From assembly GCA_046727435.1 (NCBI GenBank), contig JBKPCR010000554.1, positions 1 to 24,284 on the forward strand: 24,284 bases of DNA, read 5' to 3'. Below, one piece after another: positions 1 through 10,210 of this stretch (its first letter is position 1; each line of letters opens with the position of its first letter). The stretch comes from CAVPRW01 sp046727435 [NCBI: bacterium] (lineage in GTDB: Bacteria > Tectomicrobia > Entotheonellia > J063). The translations under genes and the position numbers were made by a program. The notes below the pieces were generated by a model, which had not been told where the DNA came from, did no database searches, and worked only from the letters and a program-made list of their open reading frames with translations.

Positions 1-1157
<1,157 letters not shown>

Positions 1158-1164
1158 ATGGCTT

Positions 1165-2769
1165 TCATCCTTCCTCCTGGAGGGGCAGGCGAACGGTGAA
1201 CGTGCTGCCTTCTCCCGGCTGACTCTGCACCGTGATACTGCCGCCATGCGCGTGGAGGATCTGCGCGCAGACGGCGAGCCCGATGCCGGTCCCCTGCCCA
1301 GCTGCCTTCGTGGTAAAAAACGGGTCAAAGATCCTGCTCAGATGTTCCTCGGCAATCCCCTGGCCGGTGTCACGGATGGAAGCGGCTACGCATCGCCTAC
1401 GGGCAACTCCAGGCCGCTCTCGCCCGCTGTCGCCTGCCTCTTCGATCGCGGTCTTCACGTGCAGCTCACCGCCAGCCGGCATGGCATCGACGGCGTTTGC
1501 GATCAGATTCAGAAATACCTGCTGCAGTTGGTTGCAATCCGCCAGGACCAGCGGCAGGTCGTCTTGCAGAGCAATGTCGAGTTGGATGCTGCTGCGTGAC
1601 ATTCCCGGCGACGTTAGATGGATCAAGTCACGGAGTAGGGCATTCAGATCGAGTGGCTCGACCTGAGGCGGTGGTTGCTTCGTAGACGCGAGCATGGTGC
1701 GTAGCGTCTCCGAAATTCGATCCATTTGTGACTCGATGACTTTCAGGCGGCGTTTGGCGTCGTCGGGTACATGGCTGTCAGTGAGTAGCAGATGGATATA
1801 ACCTGTGATGGAATGCAGTGGCGTGCCGATCTCGTGGGCGATAGCCGCGCTCTGGTAGACCATGCCGGCCATGCGTTCCCATTGGGCGAGTTGCCGCTGA
1901 CTCTGGAACAACGCCTCGTTGACGTGCTGCAACTCGTAATTGCGCTGTTCGAGGGTGCGGGTTGCCTGCTGAATTTTCCCCTGCAACTCCTCATTGAATT
2001 GCTGGATCTGCGACAGCAGCTTCTCTTTCTCGTCCGTGTCTTGCCGAATCCGCCCCAGCATACGGTTGAAGTGCATGGCAAGCTGCGAGAGTTCGTCGCG
2101 ACCGTGGGGCACGACCTCGACATCGAGCGATCCTTCCTGCGCCCGCTGCATAGCTCCGACCAGTGCCTTGATCGGACGATACACCGCACGCTGCACAAAG
2201 ATCGTTAGGGCGACGCTGACCAGTATCACCGTCGCCGCCAGGGTTAGCAGCATCTTGCGGCGTTCCTTGGCCTCATCCTTCTGGGCGGCTTCCCACGAAA
2301 TCAGGACCTGGAGGGCGCCGATGATGTGCTTGTCGACCTTGATGGGCGTGATCACCCTCCAGTAATGGGCATCCCACCCCGGTTCTTCATCAGCGAAGGT
2401 GCGGCCACGCATCAGGCTGGTCAACTCCTGATTGCTGAGCTGTGCTGTCGGCGGATCCTCATCCGAGGCCGCCACCGACCAGCCGTTCTCTGGATTGCGG
2501 GCAAACACGTTAATTTGACGGATATCAGTCCGCGCTTCTTTGATCTCGTGGATCTTATGCACCAGCGTCTCCCAATCATCGAGCTCCGTCGAGCCGCCGA
2601 AACCAGCCGAGAGCTCCTTGGCGACTCGCATCGCTTCATCCCTGAAGCGCTGGGTGAACGCCCGCCGCGCGATCTCTGAATCGATCAGGGTCGACAGCAC
2701 CAAGGCGATGATGACGCTGACGATACTCACCGCGATCAGCTTATCACGCAGGCTCAGATGGATATGCAT
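1165..2769 (-). CDS. Membrane sensor histidine kinase, partner of the NtrC-type regulator
   Basis: 534 aa. A short cytoplasmic start is followed by a first membrane helix (about residues 11-29), an extracytoplasmic sensor segment (about 30-170), a second helix (about 173-193), a HAMP-like linker, and a coiled coil rich in Q/E. The dimerisation/phosphoacceptor box carries [10 protein letters not shown], and the ATPase domain carries N-box [11 protein letters not shown]1 [11 protein letters not shown]-box FDPFFTTK and G2 GTGIGLAVC. All kinase catalytic motifs look intact. It is the first gene of a two-gene operon with the response regulator at 1-1157. The sensor domain has no motif I recognise, so the signal is unknown. 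Families with this layout often monitor envelope or redox stress, but that is inference. Confidence 0.93.
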   Translation of the reverse strand: MHIHLSLRDKLIAVSIVSVIIALVLSTLIDSEIARRAFTQRFRDEAMRVAKELSAGFGGSTELDDWETLVHKIHEIKEARTDIRQINVFARNPENGWSVAASDEDPPTAQLSNQELTSLMRGRTFADEEPGWDAHYWRVITPIKVDKHIIGALQVLISWEAAQKDEAKERRKMLLTLAATVILVSVALTIFVQRAVYRPIKALVGAMQRAQEGSLDVEVVPHGRDELSQLAMHFNRMLGRIRQDTDEKEKLLSQIQQFNEELQGKIQQATRTLEQRNYELQHVNEALFQSQRQLAQWERMAGMVYQSAAIAHEIGTPLHSITGYIHLLLTDSHVPDDAKRRLKVIESQMDRISETLRTMLASTKQPPPQVEPLDLNALLRDLIHLTSPGMSRSSIQLDIALQDDLPLVLADCNQLQQVFLNLIANAVDAMPAGGELHVKTAIEEAGDSGRERPGVARRRCVAASIRDTGQGIAEEHLSRIFDPFFTTKAAGQGTGIGLAVCAQILHAHGGSITVQSQPGEGSTFTVRLPLQEEG

Positions 2770-2897
2770 TCGCGCGCTCCGTCTCCCATACGATACGGCC
2801 TCGTCTAACGTCAGTATACACCAACAGCGAGATGAACTCTTGGAGGTCGATGCTGCCTACCACCATCCTCCAGGCCGTGGAGCAGTTCCCAGCGCGC

Positions 2898-3575
2898 CTA
2901 GGACTTGACGACTGGAGTGGTGACAAAGAATTGATGCGTGGGGCGTAATTGCTTCTGATAACGGATCGCCAAGCCGGCTTCACCCAGCAGCCACTGCCAG
3001 TCTTCAGTGGTATATTTACAGTGTGCTGGAAAGAGGCGGAAACCGCGTTGACGGCTAAGGTCGGGCTCTTCTTCCTGGCGTTCCTGGCGCGAGGCGAGAT
3101 AGGCCTGCAGCGGCATCCGAATCCAATCATGCAGCACAAAGAGCCCATGGGGTACCAGGACCCGCCGGATTTCGCCGAGTACCGGCAATGGTTCATCGAG
3201 GACATGCAGGACAGACGTCATGGTCACCAAGTGCACCGTGCCAGCGCCATGTGGCAGGGGCTGTGTGGCGACATCGTGGACCGCCAGCGTGGGGCGGGCA
3301 CCTGTCGTCGGCAATTGCCGGCCGTGGGCGATCATGGCTGGGGTCACATCGTATCCGAAGAGCGTGGCCTGCGGATAGCGCTCTCCGAGATCGCGCAAAA
3401 AAAGGCCAGGGCCACACCCCAGATCGACGATCACCGGTTGTGGCGGGAGGGTCGGTGCGATGTGAGCGGAAAATGCGGCCCAGAAATCCGCTCCGAATCG
3501 CTCATGATGGTTTGAGACCAAGCGTTGCAAGAAGTCCTCGTCAGAGGTACCACTCAAGGCCTGATGTGTCGCCAT
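2898..3575 (-). CDS. Class I SAM-dependent methyltransferase
   Basis: 225 aa. The SAM-binding motif I is clear (VIVDLGCGPG, residues 48-57), followed by an acidic motif II region (GYDVTPAMIAHGR) and a post-I hydrophobic strand (VHLVTMTSVLHVLDEP) typical of Methyltransf_11/25-type enzymes. Start chosen at 3575 because a GAGGGG SD lies about 8 bp upstream. It is divergent in function from the downstream two-component operon and separated from it by 128 bp. Upstream on the same strand lies the tail of a luciferase-like monooxygenase. Substrate cannot be read from the sequence; small-molecule or quinone-type methylation would both fit the fold. Confidence 0.85.
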   Translation of the reverse strand: MATHQALSGTSDEDFLQRLVSNHHERFGADFWAAFSAHIAPTLPPQPVIVDLGCGPGLFLRDLGERYPQATLFGYDVTPAMIAHGRQLPTTGARPTLAVHDVATQPLPHGAGTVHLVTMTSVLHVLDEPLPVLGEIRRVLVPHGLFVLHDWIRMPLQAYLASRQERQEEEPDLSRQRGFRLFPAHCKYTTEDWQWLLGEAGLAIRYQKQLRPTHQFFVTTPVVKS

Positions 3576-3621
3576 CGTCTGTCCCCTCTAATGTCAGCGA
3601 AACAGTTGTCATCCTGCCACT

Positions 3622-3771
3622 TCATGCGAAATGCGGCAGAATCTGCTCGCCAAAAATGCGCATGTAATGCTCCTGGCGGTCGAAGTTTCCCCTGCCGATC
3701 CCGACCCACAACTTGGTCGCGCCTGGTGGCACGGCCACGCCCTGGTGGATTAATGCATCTCTACGAGCCAT
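3622..3771 (-). pseudogene. C-terminal remnant of a luciferase-like (LLM) flavin-dependent monooxygenase
   Basis: A 49-codon reading frame on the minus strand contains VAVPPGATKLWVGIGRGN and ends FGEQILPHFA before a TGA stop. The ending resembles the C-terminal helix of LLM-class F420/FMN-dependent oxidoreductases (pattern F..vlP.f). In-frame stops lie immediately upstream, and nothing of the TIM-barrel body is present. I read it as the leftover tail of a deleted gene. A genuine 49-aa peptide starting at the ATG at 3771 cannot be ruled out, but no good SD was seen. Confidence 0.45.
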
Positions 3772-3898
3772 ACCCAAGCCACGTCACTACTGTAGTCCAG
3801 CCCCGGTGTCAAGGGAAATCGCCGATCGCGAGCGGCCGCGGGCGTCTTTTCCCCCCACAAGTACGGCAGGAACCCATGCATGAATCGACGAAGGAATC

Positions 3899-3907
3899 TG
3901 ATACAAT
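3899..3907 (+). promoter_or_regulatory. Candidate extended -10 promoter for the Rdx gene
   Basis: TGATACAAT carries an extended -10 (TG, one base, TACAAT), about 70 bp upstream of the start at 3976. No good -35 is visible, which an extended -10 can tolerate. A CCTCGC/GCGAGG hairpin follows in the presumed leader, around 3916-3932. Confidence 0.35.
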
Positions 3908-3975
3908 GCAGGGCGGACCTCGCGGGGGGCGAGGAGAGGTTGAAGACAGTCATAGTCATCGAGGAGGGATGGAGC

Positions 3976-4248
3976 ATGACCTCGCGCCTGGAAATCGAAT
4001 ATTGCAGACAGTGCCGCTGGCTCTTGCGGGCGGCATGGCTCGCACAGGAACTGCTGACGACATTCGAGAAAGAGTTAGGAGAAGTGGCACTCGTCCCGGG
4101 TACCAACGGCATCTTTGAGGTGCGGCTGGCCGGAGAAACGATCTTCTCCCGGCGGCAGCAGGGGCGATTCCCAGAATCGAAGGAGCTGAAGCAACTGGTG
4201 CGAGACCGCATTGCGCCTGAAAAGCACCTGGGGCACAGCGACCGATAA
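3976..4248 (+). CDS. SelW/SelT/Rdx-family thioredoxin-like protein
   Basis: 90 aa from the ATG at 3976, which has the SD GAGGAGGG a few bases upstream; the longer upstream reading has no such signal. The N-terminus gives a beta strand followed by a C-x-x-C motif (EYCRQCRW), then an amphipathic helix, a strand around ALVPG, and the NGIFEVRLAGETIFSRR segment typical of the Rdx family (selenoprotein W-related). It ends with a helix including a predicted F-PE-KELKQLVRD pattern. The usual selenocysteine is Cys here. Family members are small redox proteins of uncertain substrate. It stands alone, with gluconokinase 92 bp downstream on the same strand. Confidence 0.82.
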   Translation: MTSRLEIEYCRQCRWLLRAAWLAQELLTTFEKELGEVALVPGTNGIFEVRLAGETIFSRRQQGRFPESKELKQLVRDRIAPEKHLGHSDR

Positions 4249-4340
4249 GCGTCCCCACATGACCAAGCCATTGCGGCCGCGAACAGCTATTCTGTGACCG
4301 TTCTCGGCCTGGATAGCATAGGCAGGGAAAGAGCCAGAGT

Positions 4341-4844
4341 ATGATTATCATTCTCATGGGGGTCACTGCCTCAGGGAAAACTACCGTCGGGCGCCTACTC
4401 GCCTCCGTGTTAGGCTATCACTTCTATGACGCAGACGATTTTCATCCACGCGCCAACATCGACAAAATGCGGCGCGGCATCCCCTTGGACGACGCCGACC
4501 GCCTGCCATGGTTGGAGATTCTTCGCGATCTCGTGTGCCGCTGCCTGGCTGAGCATGCGGATACAGTGCTCGCCTGCTCGGCGCTGAAGGAGGCCTATCA
4601 GCAATATCTGCTGGTCGATCCGCACGTAAGGCTGGTCTATCTCAAGGCTGATCAGGACTTGATTCGGCAGCGATTACTGCGGCGGCGGGGGCATTTTATG
4701 AATCCACAACTGTTGAAAAGCCAGTTTGCGACGCTGGAGGAGCCTAAGCAAGGCATTTGGATGGATGCCTCGCTGGCTCCGGAGGATATTGTCAGCGCCA
4801 TCAGACGCCGCCTGGATGGGGAGATGCCGGAGACTAGCGTCTAG
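4341..4844 (+). CDS. gntK: Gluconokinase
   Basis: 167 aa, the usual length for the bacterial GntK family. P-loop GVTASGKTT at residues 7-15, then the substrate-region signature YDADDFHP, NIDKMRRGIPLDDADRLPWL, the CSALKEAYQ motif and the LxxRRGHFM arginine motif, all in normal order. It phosphorylates gluconate to 6-phosphogluconate in the cytoplasm, feeding the pentose phosphate or Entner-Doudoroff routes. No gluconate transporter or dehydratase is adjacent, so its metabolic setting here is not visible. A purine-rich stretch (GGGAAAGAG) precedes the start. Confidence 0.93.
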   Translation: MIIILMGVTASGKTTVGRLLASVLGYHFYDADDFHPRANIDKMRRGIPLDDADRLPWLEILRDLVCRCLAEHADTVLACSALKEAYQQYLLVDPHVRLVYLKADQDLIRQRLLRRRGHFMNPQLLKSQFATLEEPKQGIWMDASLAPEDIVSAIRRRLDGEMPETSV

Positions 4845-5058
4845 CCACGGGTGCCGAGTCAGGTGACAGGATACCTCCGTCCTACCCGATGTGCAGCGTG
4901 ATCACACATGTTGCGGCAGAGCTCGCCTTTAGGGTGGACTGCAAAGATGTAGCCTTTGCCTGAGTTGTCCGGTGAGGGGGAATGGACATTGCCCCGTTGG
5001 TGGCTCGCATCATGATGGCCCTGCAGCGAAAATGCGTGTACGATTCCCCGCCGCCTGA

Positions 5059-5100
5059 GGCGGGTTTCCGGGCCTGCAGATGAAACCCGCCTTTCTTGTT
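5059..5100 (+). terminator. Probable rho-independent terminator
   Basis: A perfect 10-bp stem, GGCGGGTTTC (5059-5068) with GAAACCCGCC (5082-5091), has a 13-nt loop and is followed by TTTCTTGTT. It lies 215 bp after gntK and 40 bp before the membrane protein start. The rest of 4845-5140 shows no recognisable gene. Confidence 0.6.
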
Positions 5101-5140
5101 CCTCTCCGCTGCGGTTCGCCTCCGGGCGGGAGCTGACCGA

Positions 5141-6382
5141 ATGGAGCTTTCCACTCTCTTCACACATCTCGCGATCGCTCTGGGGCTGGGGCTTTTGGTT
5201 GGACTGCAACGCGAGCACGCGGCGTCTCAGCTGGCAGGCATCCGTACCTTTCCTCTTGTCACCATCCTGGGTGTTGTCTGCGCGATGCTGGCGCAATCGT
5301 TCGGCGGATGGGTCATCGCTGCGGGTCTCATTGCTGTGGCCGGGCTGATCGTCGTGGGAAATATCACGGAGTTCCGCGCCGGCCCAGGCGATCCGGGGCT
5401 GACCACCGAAATTGCGATGCTGCTGATGTATGGTGTTGGGGCCTATGTGGTTGTTGGCCCTGCGGCGATTGCCATTGCGATTGGCGCGGGCGCGGCGGTG
5501 CTCCTGCAATACAAGGGCGAGCTCCACGGCATCGCGCGCAAGCTCGGCGACGAAGACCTACGAGCGATCATGCAGTTCGTCTTGATCTCGCTGGTCATTC
5601 TTCCCGTGCTCCCGAACCAGACGTATGGCCCATACGCTGTGCTCAATCCTCGCGAGATATGGTGGATGGTCGTACTGATCGTAGGACTGAGCCTTGCAGG
5701 ATACATCGCGTATAAATTCTTTGGCGAACACGCCGGGCTGCTGCTCGGCGGCATACTCGGCGGGGTGATCTCAAGCACGGCCACGACGGTGAGTTATGCA
5801 GGCCGCACGGCCCGCGACCCTGCTAGCAGCCGTCTGGCCTCCATCGTCATCATGATCGCGTCGACCGTCGTGTTCGCGAGGGTGATGATTGAAATCGCGA
5901 TCGTCCAAGTCTCCTTCCTGTCTATGGTCTGGCCACCGTTCGCTGTGCTGCTGTTTGTGTTCATCGCGATGTCCGGCATCTTATGGCTCAAAGGTCGCGA
6001 TGAGCAACACTCCATGCCCGCCCAGGAGAATCCCTCGGAATTGAGAGCCGCGCTGGTGTTTGGACTCTTGTACGCCATCGTGCTGTTGGCAGTCGCGGCG
6101 GCCAAGATGCACTTCGGCGATAGAGGATTATACGTCGTGGCGGCATTTTCTGGACTCACGGACGTCGACGCGATAACACTCTCAACGTCTCAACTGGTGG
6201 GAACGGAGCGGCTCGACCCGGAACATGGATGGCGAATCATCGTCATTGCGCTGATGTCGAATGTGTTCTTCAAAGGCGCCACCATTGCCGCCATCGGTCA
6301 CAAAGAACTGCTGTCCAGAGTCATCTGGTGTTATGGCATAGGGCTCGTGAGCGGAATCCTGCTCGTGCTCCTGTGGCCTTGA
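5141..6382 (+). CDS. MgtC/SapB and DUF4010 family integral membrane protein
   Basis: 413 aa. The N-terminal part has the MgtC-like signature LGLGLLVGLQREHA followed by GIRTFPLVTILG; the C-terminal half matches the DUF4010 layout, with GGVISSTATTVSYA near the middle and the late SGLTDVDAITLSTSQ motif. About ten or more hydrophobic helices are visible, so it sits in the inner membrane. The start at 5141 (MELSTLF) is preferred over the upstream in-frame ATG because it begins directly before the first helix and has GGGAG upstream. Members of this family are linked to magnesium homeostasis or ion stress in some bacteria; transport activity is not established, so function stays open. Confidence 0.88.
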   Translation: MELSTLFTHLAIALGLGLLVGLQREHAASQLAGIRTFPLVTILGVVCAMLAQSFGGWVIAAGLIAVAGLIVVGNITEFRAGPGDPGLTTEIAMLLMYGVGAYVVVGPAAIAIAIGAGAAVLLQYKGELHGIARKLGDEDLRAIMQFVLISLVILPVLPNQTYGPYAVLNPREIWWMVVLIVGLSLAGYIAYKFFGEHAGLLLGGILGGVISSTATTVSYAGRTARDPASSRLASIVIMIASTVVFARVMIEIAIVQVSFLSMVWPPFAVLLFVFIAMSGILWLKGRDEQHSMPAQENPSELRAALVFGLLYAIVLLAVAAAKMHFGDRGLYVVAAFSGLTDVDAITLSTSQLVGTERLDPEHGWRIIVIALMSNVFFKGATIAAIGHKELLSRVIWCYGIGLVSGILLVLLWP

Positions 6383-6753
6383 ACGTCACATCCGCTGACG
6401 CGTCGATGTCGTCGGTCTGTCTTTGAGCACCTGCAAGGCTGCTCATCTCACCCTGGCCACGCGCCACGGATACCTTCGACCGAACCGCCACCGACTGATC
6501 GGTTGATGTGCTCGATTCCCGATACTCTACCCAGCGCACCTGCCAAGCAATCCGCCGGAACTTCGATCGCTGCAGCTTGAATACCCTGCCTGTGATCCCC
6601 CTCCGAACATGTACGACCGCTGTGTTTCCACGTTCCGTACCTGAGGTTTGCGCCGATGGACCTCGGTATCAATGGTGGATTGTCGACTCGAAGCTCCGAC
6701 GCTGTCGGAGTGCGATCCTCACGCACAACCCTCCCGCTTCGCTCGTCGTGCCC
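6383..6753 (+). other. Non-coding gap, nothing recognised
   Basis: Open frames here on both strands lack SD sequences and family-like composition; I read no gene, RNA or repeat. The promoter of the next gene follows at 6754. Confidence 0.5.
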
Positions 6754-6782
6754 TTGACAACCCCGGGGGCAAAGCTTACAGT
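6754..6782 (+). promoter_or_regulatory. Sigma-70-type promoter for the PAS-HisKA_2 kinase
   Basis: A perfect -35 TTGACA (6754-6759), 17-bp spacer and -10 TACAGT (6777-6782) point to a start of transcription near 6790. This is about 90 bp before the SD-preceded ATG at 6878. Confidence 0.6.
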
Positions 6783-7014
6783 GCTCGCCAATTTAAATCG
6801 TACCCCCCCTTCCCTGGCTTCCACCATGCCGTTTGCCGACAATCGTTGGCATACGACCCACACAGAAGGAATTCGTCATGAGCCGCCGCCAGCGAACCCC
6901 CCTTCCCCCGCCACATGATACACCCCCGAGATTAATCTCCTCCACTCCCAGCTCGCTGCCCTCACCCTGCGCTGGCGCGGGGTAGCGCCGACCCCGCCCT
7001 CCCTCAGTGAGGCT

Positions 7015-8139
7015 GTGGAAGAGTTGACCACCACCGTTGAAGAGCTGCACACCATGAATGAGGAGCTGACCCAGAGCCAGCAGGCCGCATTTGAGACCCA
7101 GCAGCGCTACCAGGAGCTGTTCGAAGGGGTCCCCGAAGCCTACCTCGTCACCGACCTCCAGGGCCTCATCCAAGAGGCTAACCGCGCCGCCACGCAGCTA
7201 TTTAATCTCGGCCATGCCCAGCTGGCGGGCCTCCCCCTGGCGGTCTTCATAGCGCGGGAGATGCGCCCCGCCTTTCGATCTCAACTTGCCTGGTTACGGA
7301 ATGGTGCCGAGGTGCGTGAGTGGGTCATCCGTGTACAGCCGCGACACAACCCATCCGTGCCGGTGGTCTGTCATGTGGCGCCAGGGCGGGAGGTCGATGG
7401 GCAGCTCATCGGCCTACGGTGGCTGCTACGCGATATGACGGCGCAGCAGCAGGTGCAAGAGACCTTAGAGCAGCAAGTGCGCGAGCTGGCCATGAAGCTG
7501 GTGTACGCGAATAGCGCCGTCCAGGCCACGCGGGACCGGGCCGAGCTGCGCATGCGAGAGCTGCACCATCGGATGAAGAATAACCTACAGGTCGTCTCCA
7601 GTCTGCTGGGCTGCCAAGAAGAATCCCTGCAGGATTTGCGCGCCAGCGCGATCTTCCAGACATGCCAGGGGCGCGTTCAGGCGATGGCCTTGGTCCACGA
7701 GTTGCTGTACCAAGGCCCCGACCTGGAGCGGCTTGATCTCGGTCTCTACATCCGACGGCTGACCCTCCAGTTGTTCGAGGCCTACGGCATCGACCGCGAG
7801 CAGGTTCACCTGACACTACAGGCCGACGCTGTATCTGTGGATGTGCATACGGCCGTTCCCTGCGGGCTGCTCGTCCATGAAGTGCTCGCGAACTGCTTGC
7901 AGCATGCCTTTCCCGCGCACCAAGCAGGGGCCGTGACAATTACGCTGCGGACGGAACCGGCGGGACAGGTGGCCTTGACCATCCACGATACAGGGATCGG
8001 GGTCCCTGCTGACCTCGATGTCAACCATGGGGGGGCGTTCGGCCTCCGCTTGGTCCGTGCGCTGACTGAGCAGTTGCAGGGAACCCTGGTGATCACGCGC
8101 GAGAGCGGGACTTGCATCACGCTCCGCTTTCCCGTCTGA
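7015..8139 (+). CDS. PAS-domain sensor histidine kinase, HisKA_2 type (natural start probably 6878, frameshifted)
   Basis: The uninterrupted frame opens at 6919 and has its first usual start codon at GTG 7015. It encodes a coiled-coil lead-in (EELTTTVEELHTMNEELTQ), one PAS domain (about residues 30-135), a second coiled coil, then a HisKA_2 phosphoacceptor domain (RELHHRMKNNLQVVSSLL) and a HATPase domain with LLVHEVLANCLQHAF, DTGIGVP and GGAFGLRLV. There is no membrane helix, so it is a cytoplasmic sensor. An ATG at 6878 has a good SD (AGAAGGA, 7 bp) and a promoter, but its frame (MSRRQRTPLPPPHDTP...) leaves the kinase frame at the C-run around 6922-6926. One added C would join it to PEINLLHSQLAALTLRW and the kinase. 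No response regulator is adjacent. Confidence 0.88.
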   Translation: MEELTTTVEELHTMNEELTQSQQAAFETQQRYQELFEGVPEAYLVTDLQGLIQEANRAATQLFNLGHAQLAGLPLAVFIAREMRPAFRSQLAWLRNGAEVREWVIRVQPRHNPSVPVVCHVAPGREVDGQLIGLRWLLRDMTAQQQVQETLEQQVRELAMKLVYANSAVQATRDRAELRMRELHHRMKNNLQVVSSLLGCQEESLQDLRASAIFQTCQGRVQAMALVHELLYQGPDLERLDLGLYIRRLTLQLFEAYGIDREQVHLTLQADAVSVDVHTAVPCGLLVHEVLANCLQHAFPAHQAGAVTITLRTEPAGQVALTIHDTGIGVPADLDVNHGGAFGLRLVRALTEQLQGTLVITRESGTCITLRFPV

Positions 8140-8655
8140 CAGGCAGCACCCCATCTCTCGGCCATGGCTATTACGGAGAATTGAATACAAGTTATCGAGA
8201 TTACTGGGTTTATCTGCTATGAGGCGGGGCTGTGAGGGGATCCGGGAGGGGCTGGTTGGGGTGTGGTGGCCGATAGTGAAGAGGTACCCCATACGGTGCA
8301 TAGAAATGAGTTATGCATAGCACGATGTTAAAGGACATGCATGCGGGAAGAGTGGTGACTGGGGAGATGTTCAGGTCGTTGGCCCTGCCCATCCTTCCCA
8401 TCCGCCCAGAATCCCTAAGTTCTGACCAGGTTTCCTACCAGGACCGGCAATGATTCCGAAGGGATGGAAACTACGCGGTCCTCCTCTCTTTGGAACTATC
8501 GCAGGCCTCACTTTACATCCACCATATCATACCTAGTGTATGCTCAGGAGACCTCTTTGGACATCCAGTGTCTTCCAAGCTCCCCCGTTCGCAAAGCTGG
8601 ACACTAGCAATTTTCGGCCGATGGTTTGAATCCTACAAGCTCTAGATTTTTCTAA
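8140..8655 (+). other. Gene-free region between kinase and tRNA-Leu
   Basis: I see no supported gene. TGCATA/TATGCA copies around 8298-8320 and GCATGC near 8340 are the only small symmetric motifs. This is the flank beyond the 3' end of the tRNA, where a classical tRNA-integrated element would lie, but no recombinase trace is readable here. Confidence 0.5.
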
Positions 8656-8741
8656 TGCCGAGGGTCGGACTCGAACCGACACGGCAGTCGCCCACCGCAG
8701 GATTTTAAGTCCTGTGCGTCTACCCATTCCGCCACCCCGGC
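8656..8741 (-). tRNA. tRNA-Leu (anticodon TAA)
   Basis: 86 nt with a long class II variable arm. The acceptor stem begins GCCGGGG and pairs with CCTCGGC (one G-U). The anticodon arm reads CAGGACTTAAAATCCTG with TAA at the centre. The T-arm has the standard GGTTCGAGTCC core. CCA is not encoded. The 5' end lies 19 bp from the stop codon of the recombinase at 8761, so no independent promoter has room between them. Confidence 0.95.
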
Positions 8742-8760
8742 AATATGGTAATTCAAGAAC

Positions 8761-9843
8761 TTACATCTGTTTCTGCTGAGGGGATAAAGTCTTGGTGTCC
8801 ATATAGGTGTCTAGTTGACGTTGCGCTGCCGTCAGGTCATCCTCATCGATGGTGTTGTAGCGCTTAAACACCGCCATCGTCTTATGGCCTGTGATCTTCA
8901 TGGCCGTTAAGGCGTCCACCCCAGCTCGCCGAAGGTTCGTTGTGGCAGTGTGGCGCGTGTCGTGAAAAACCAGATCGTTCAATCCCGCCTCTCGGCGAAC
9001 CCGCTTAAAGATTTCTCGAACGGACTTGATGGGCTTCCCCCACCGCGTGAAGACATTCGGCAGCTGTGCCCCTTGAGGGTCAAGCGCAATTGGCAAGCTC
9101 TGCAATACCTTTCGCAGCTCTCGTCCGATGGGAATGTGGCGGGCATCTTTCGCTTTCGTGTCCGTGACCCTTAACCGAATAAACCCGGCCTTGAGGTCGA
9201 CGCGATCCCACGTTAATTCTGGGATCTCTTCCAGACGCATTCCCGTGTAGTACCCACAGCTGAGCACAGGCTTGAAATAATCCGGCGAGACATCTAACAT
9301 ACGCTGGAACTCTTCAGGGGTCAAGACGCGGCTCCGAACGTTCTGCTCATCCAGAAACTCGACAGGGCTCATGGGGTTGTCAGCAGGCGCCCCCCCTTTC
9401 AGCTCGATGAGCCCTTTGCGGGCCACATTGAACATATGCTTCAGACAGGCCACCTCACGATTGAGCGTAGCGGGCCGGGGGTGGCGACCGTGGATGGTCG
9501 TGCTCGCCATGCGGAGTGTCTTATAACGCTCAATAGCGGCAGGTGTTACCTCGGTGAGGCGCTTGCCGTCAAATACCTCGCGCAGCTTCTTAATGCTGGT
9601 TGCATCCCGGTCCCAGGACTTCTTATTGCCGCGAGCATATTTCAGATACGCGTCTGCCAGTTCCTCGAATGTTGTCGTGATGGGCCGCTGCCTATCGAGG
9701 AACTTCCCCTCTGCCACCTCGACCTTGCGCTTACGGAGCACCGTCCCGGCCAGTCGCTTATCAGGACCGATACGCTCGCGCTTGCGATGCCCGTCGACGT
9801 AATAATCGATCCAGTAGACCCCCTGCTTCTTGAAGATACTCAT
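8761..9843 (-). CDS. Tyrosine recombinase / phage-type integrase
   Basis: 360 aa from the ATG at 9843, which has the SD AAGGAG about 8 bp upstream; the longer frame to 9912 lacks one. The N-terminal 50 residues resemble an arm-type DNA-binding domain (YWIDYYVDGHRKRERIG), followed by a helical core-binding domain (about 60-160). The catalytic domain keeps the arginine in TGMRLEEIPELTW, the lysine region TKAKDARHIPIG, H294 and R297 (HDTRH), H320 (GHKTM) and the nucleophile Y329 (FKRYN). All catalytic residues seem present, so it may be active. Its gene ends at tRNA-Leu, typical of an integrative element. By eye I found no second tRNA-Leu fragment in the window to mark the other end. Confidence 0.93.
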   Translation of the reverse strand: MSIFKKQGVYWIDYYVDGHRKRERIGPDKRLAGTVLRKRKVEVAEGKFLDRQRPITTTFEELADAYLKYARGNKKSWDRDATSIKKLREVFDGKRLTEVTPAAIERYKTLRMASTTIHGRHPRPATLNREVACLKHMFNVARKGLIELKGGAPADNPMSPVEFLDEQNVRSRVLTPEEFQRMLDVSPDYFKPVLSCGYYTGMRLEEIPELTWDRVDLKAGFIRLRVTDTKAKDARHIPIGRELRKVLQSLPIALDPQGAQLPNVFTRWGKPIKSVREIFKRVRREAGLNDLVFHDTRHTATTNLRRAGVDALTAMKITGHKTMAVFKRYNTIDEDDLTAAQRQLDTYMDTKTLSPQQKQM

Positions 9844-9980
9844 CGTCGTTCTCCTTCCTGGCGGCCTTGAGCCATGATCTTGGGGTAGATCTCCTCGGCA
9901 TATCCTGTCCACGCCTGTTAGGGCCTATTGCGGCATCTACCGCGGTTCAAACAGCCTATCCTTAACGGACTATCTCTTTA

Positions 9981-10009
9981 ATTCTACCACTTCAATTGAA
10001 AATGAACAA
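9981..10009 (-). promoter_or_regulatory. Candidate integrase promoter with embedded palindrome
   Basis: On the minus strand, -35 TTGTTC (10004-10009), a 17-bp spacer and -10 TAGAAT (9981-9986) lie about 130 bp upstream of the integrase start. The spacer contains a perfect 10-bp palindrome, TTCAATTGAA (9991-10000), which would suit a repressor. The rest of 9844-10210 shows no gene I can support. Confidence 0.4.
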
Positions 10010-10210
10010 GTTCATACCTCTAGACCAACCAGCAAGCAAATTAACAACTCCGCGGCCGTATATATGTCCGTTATCGGATGCAGATGCGATCCGTGCGCGC
10101 AGGGACGCAGGTTTGTGGTCTATGTCAGCATATATCGCACTGAGGTTCTGGCATGCCCAAAGGATGAGCCATGTCAGACTGACTGACCCCTATGGCAGAA
10201 AGAGCATCCT

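Noticed and set aside
2744-3205. 153-aa minus-strand open frame before the sensor kinase
   Set aside because: Overlaps the methyltransferase in another frame and shows no family pattern.
3525-4118. 197-aa plus-strand open frame
   Set aside because: Overlaps the methyltransferase start, the LLM remnant and the Rdx gene in wrong frames; low-complexity composition.
4859-5527. 222-aa minus-strand open frame
   Set aside because: Runs through the terminator hairpin and is antisense to the membrane protein; hydrophilic shadow of a hydrophobic gene.
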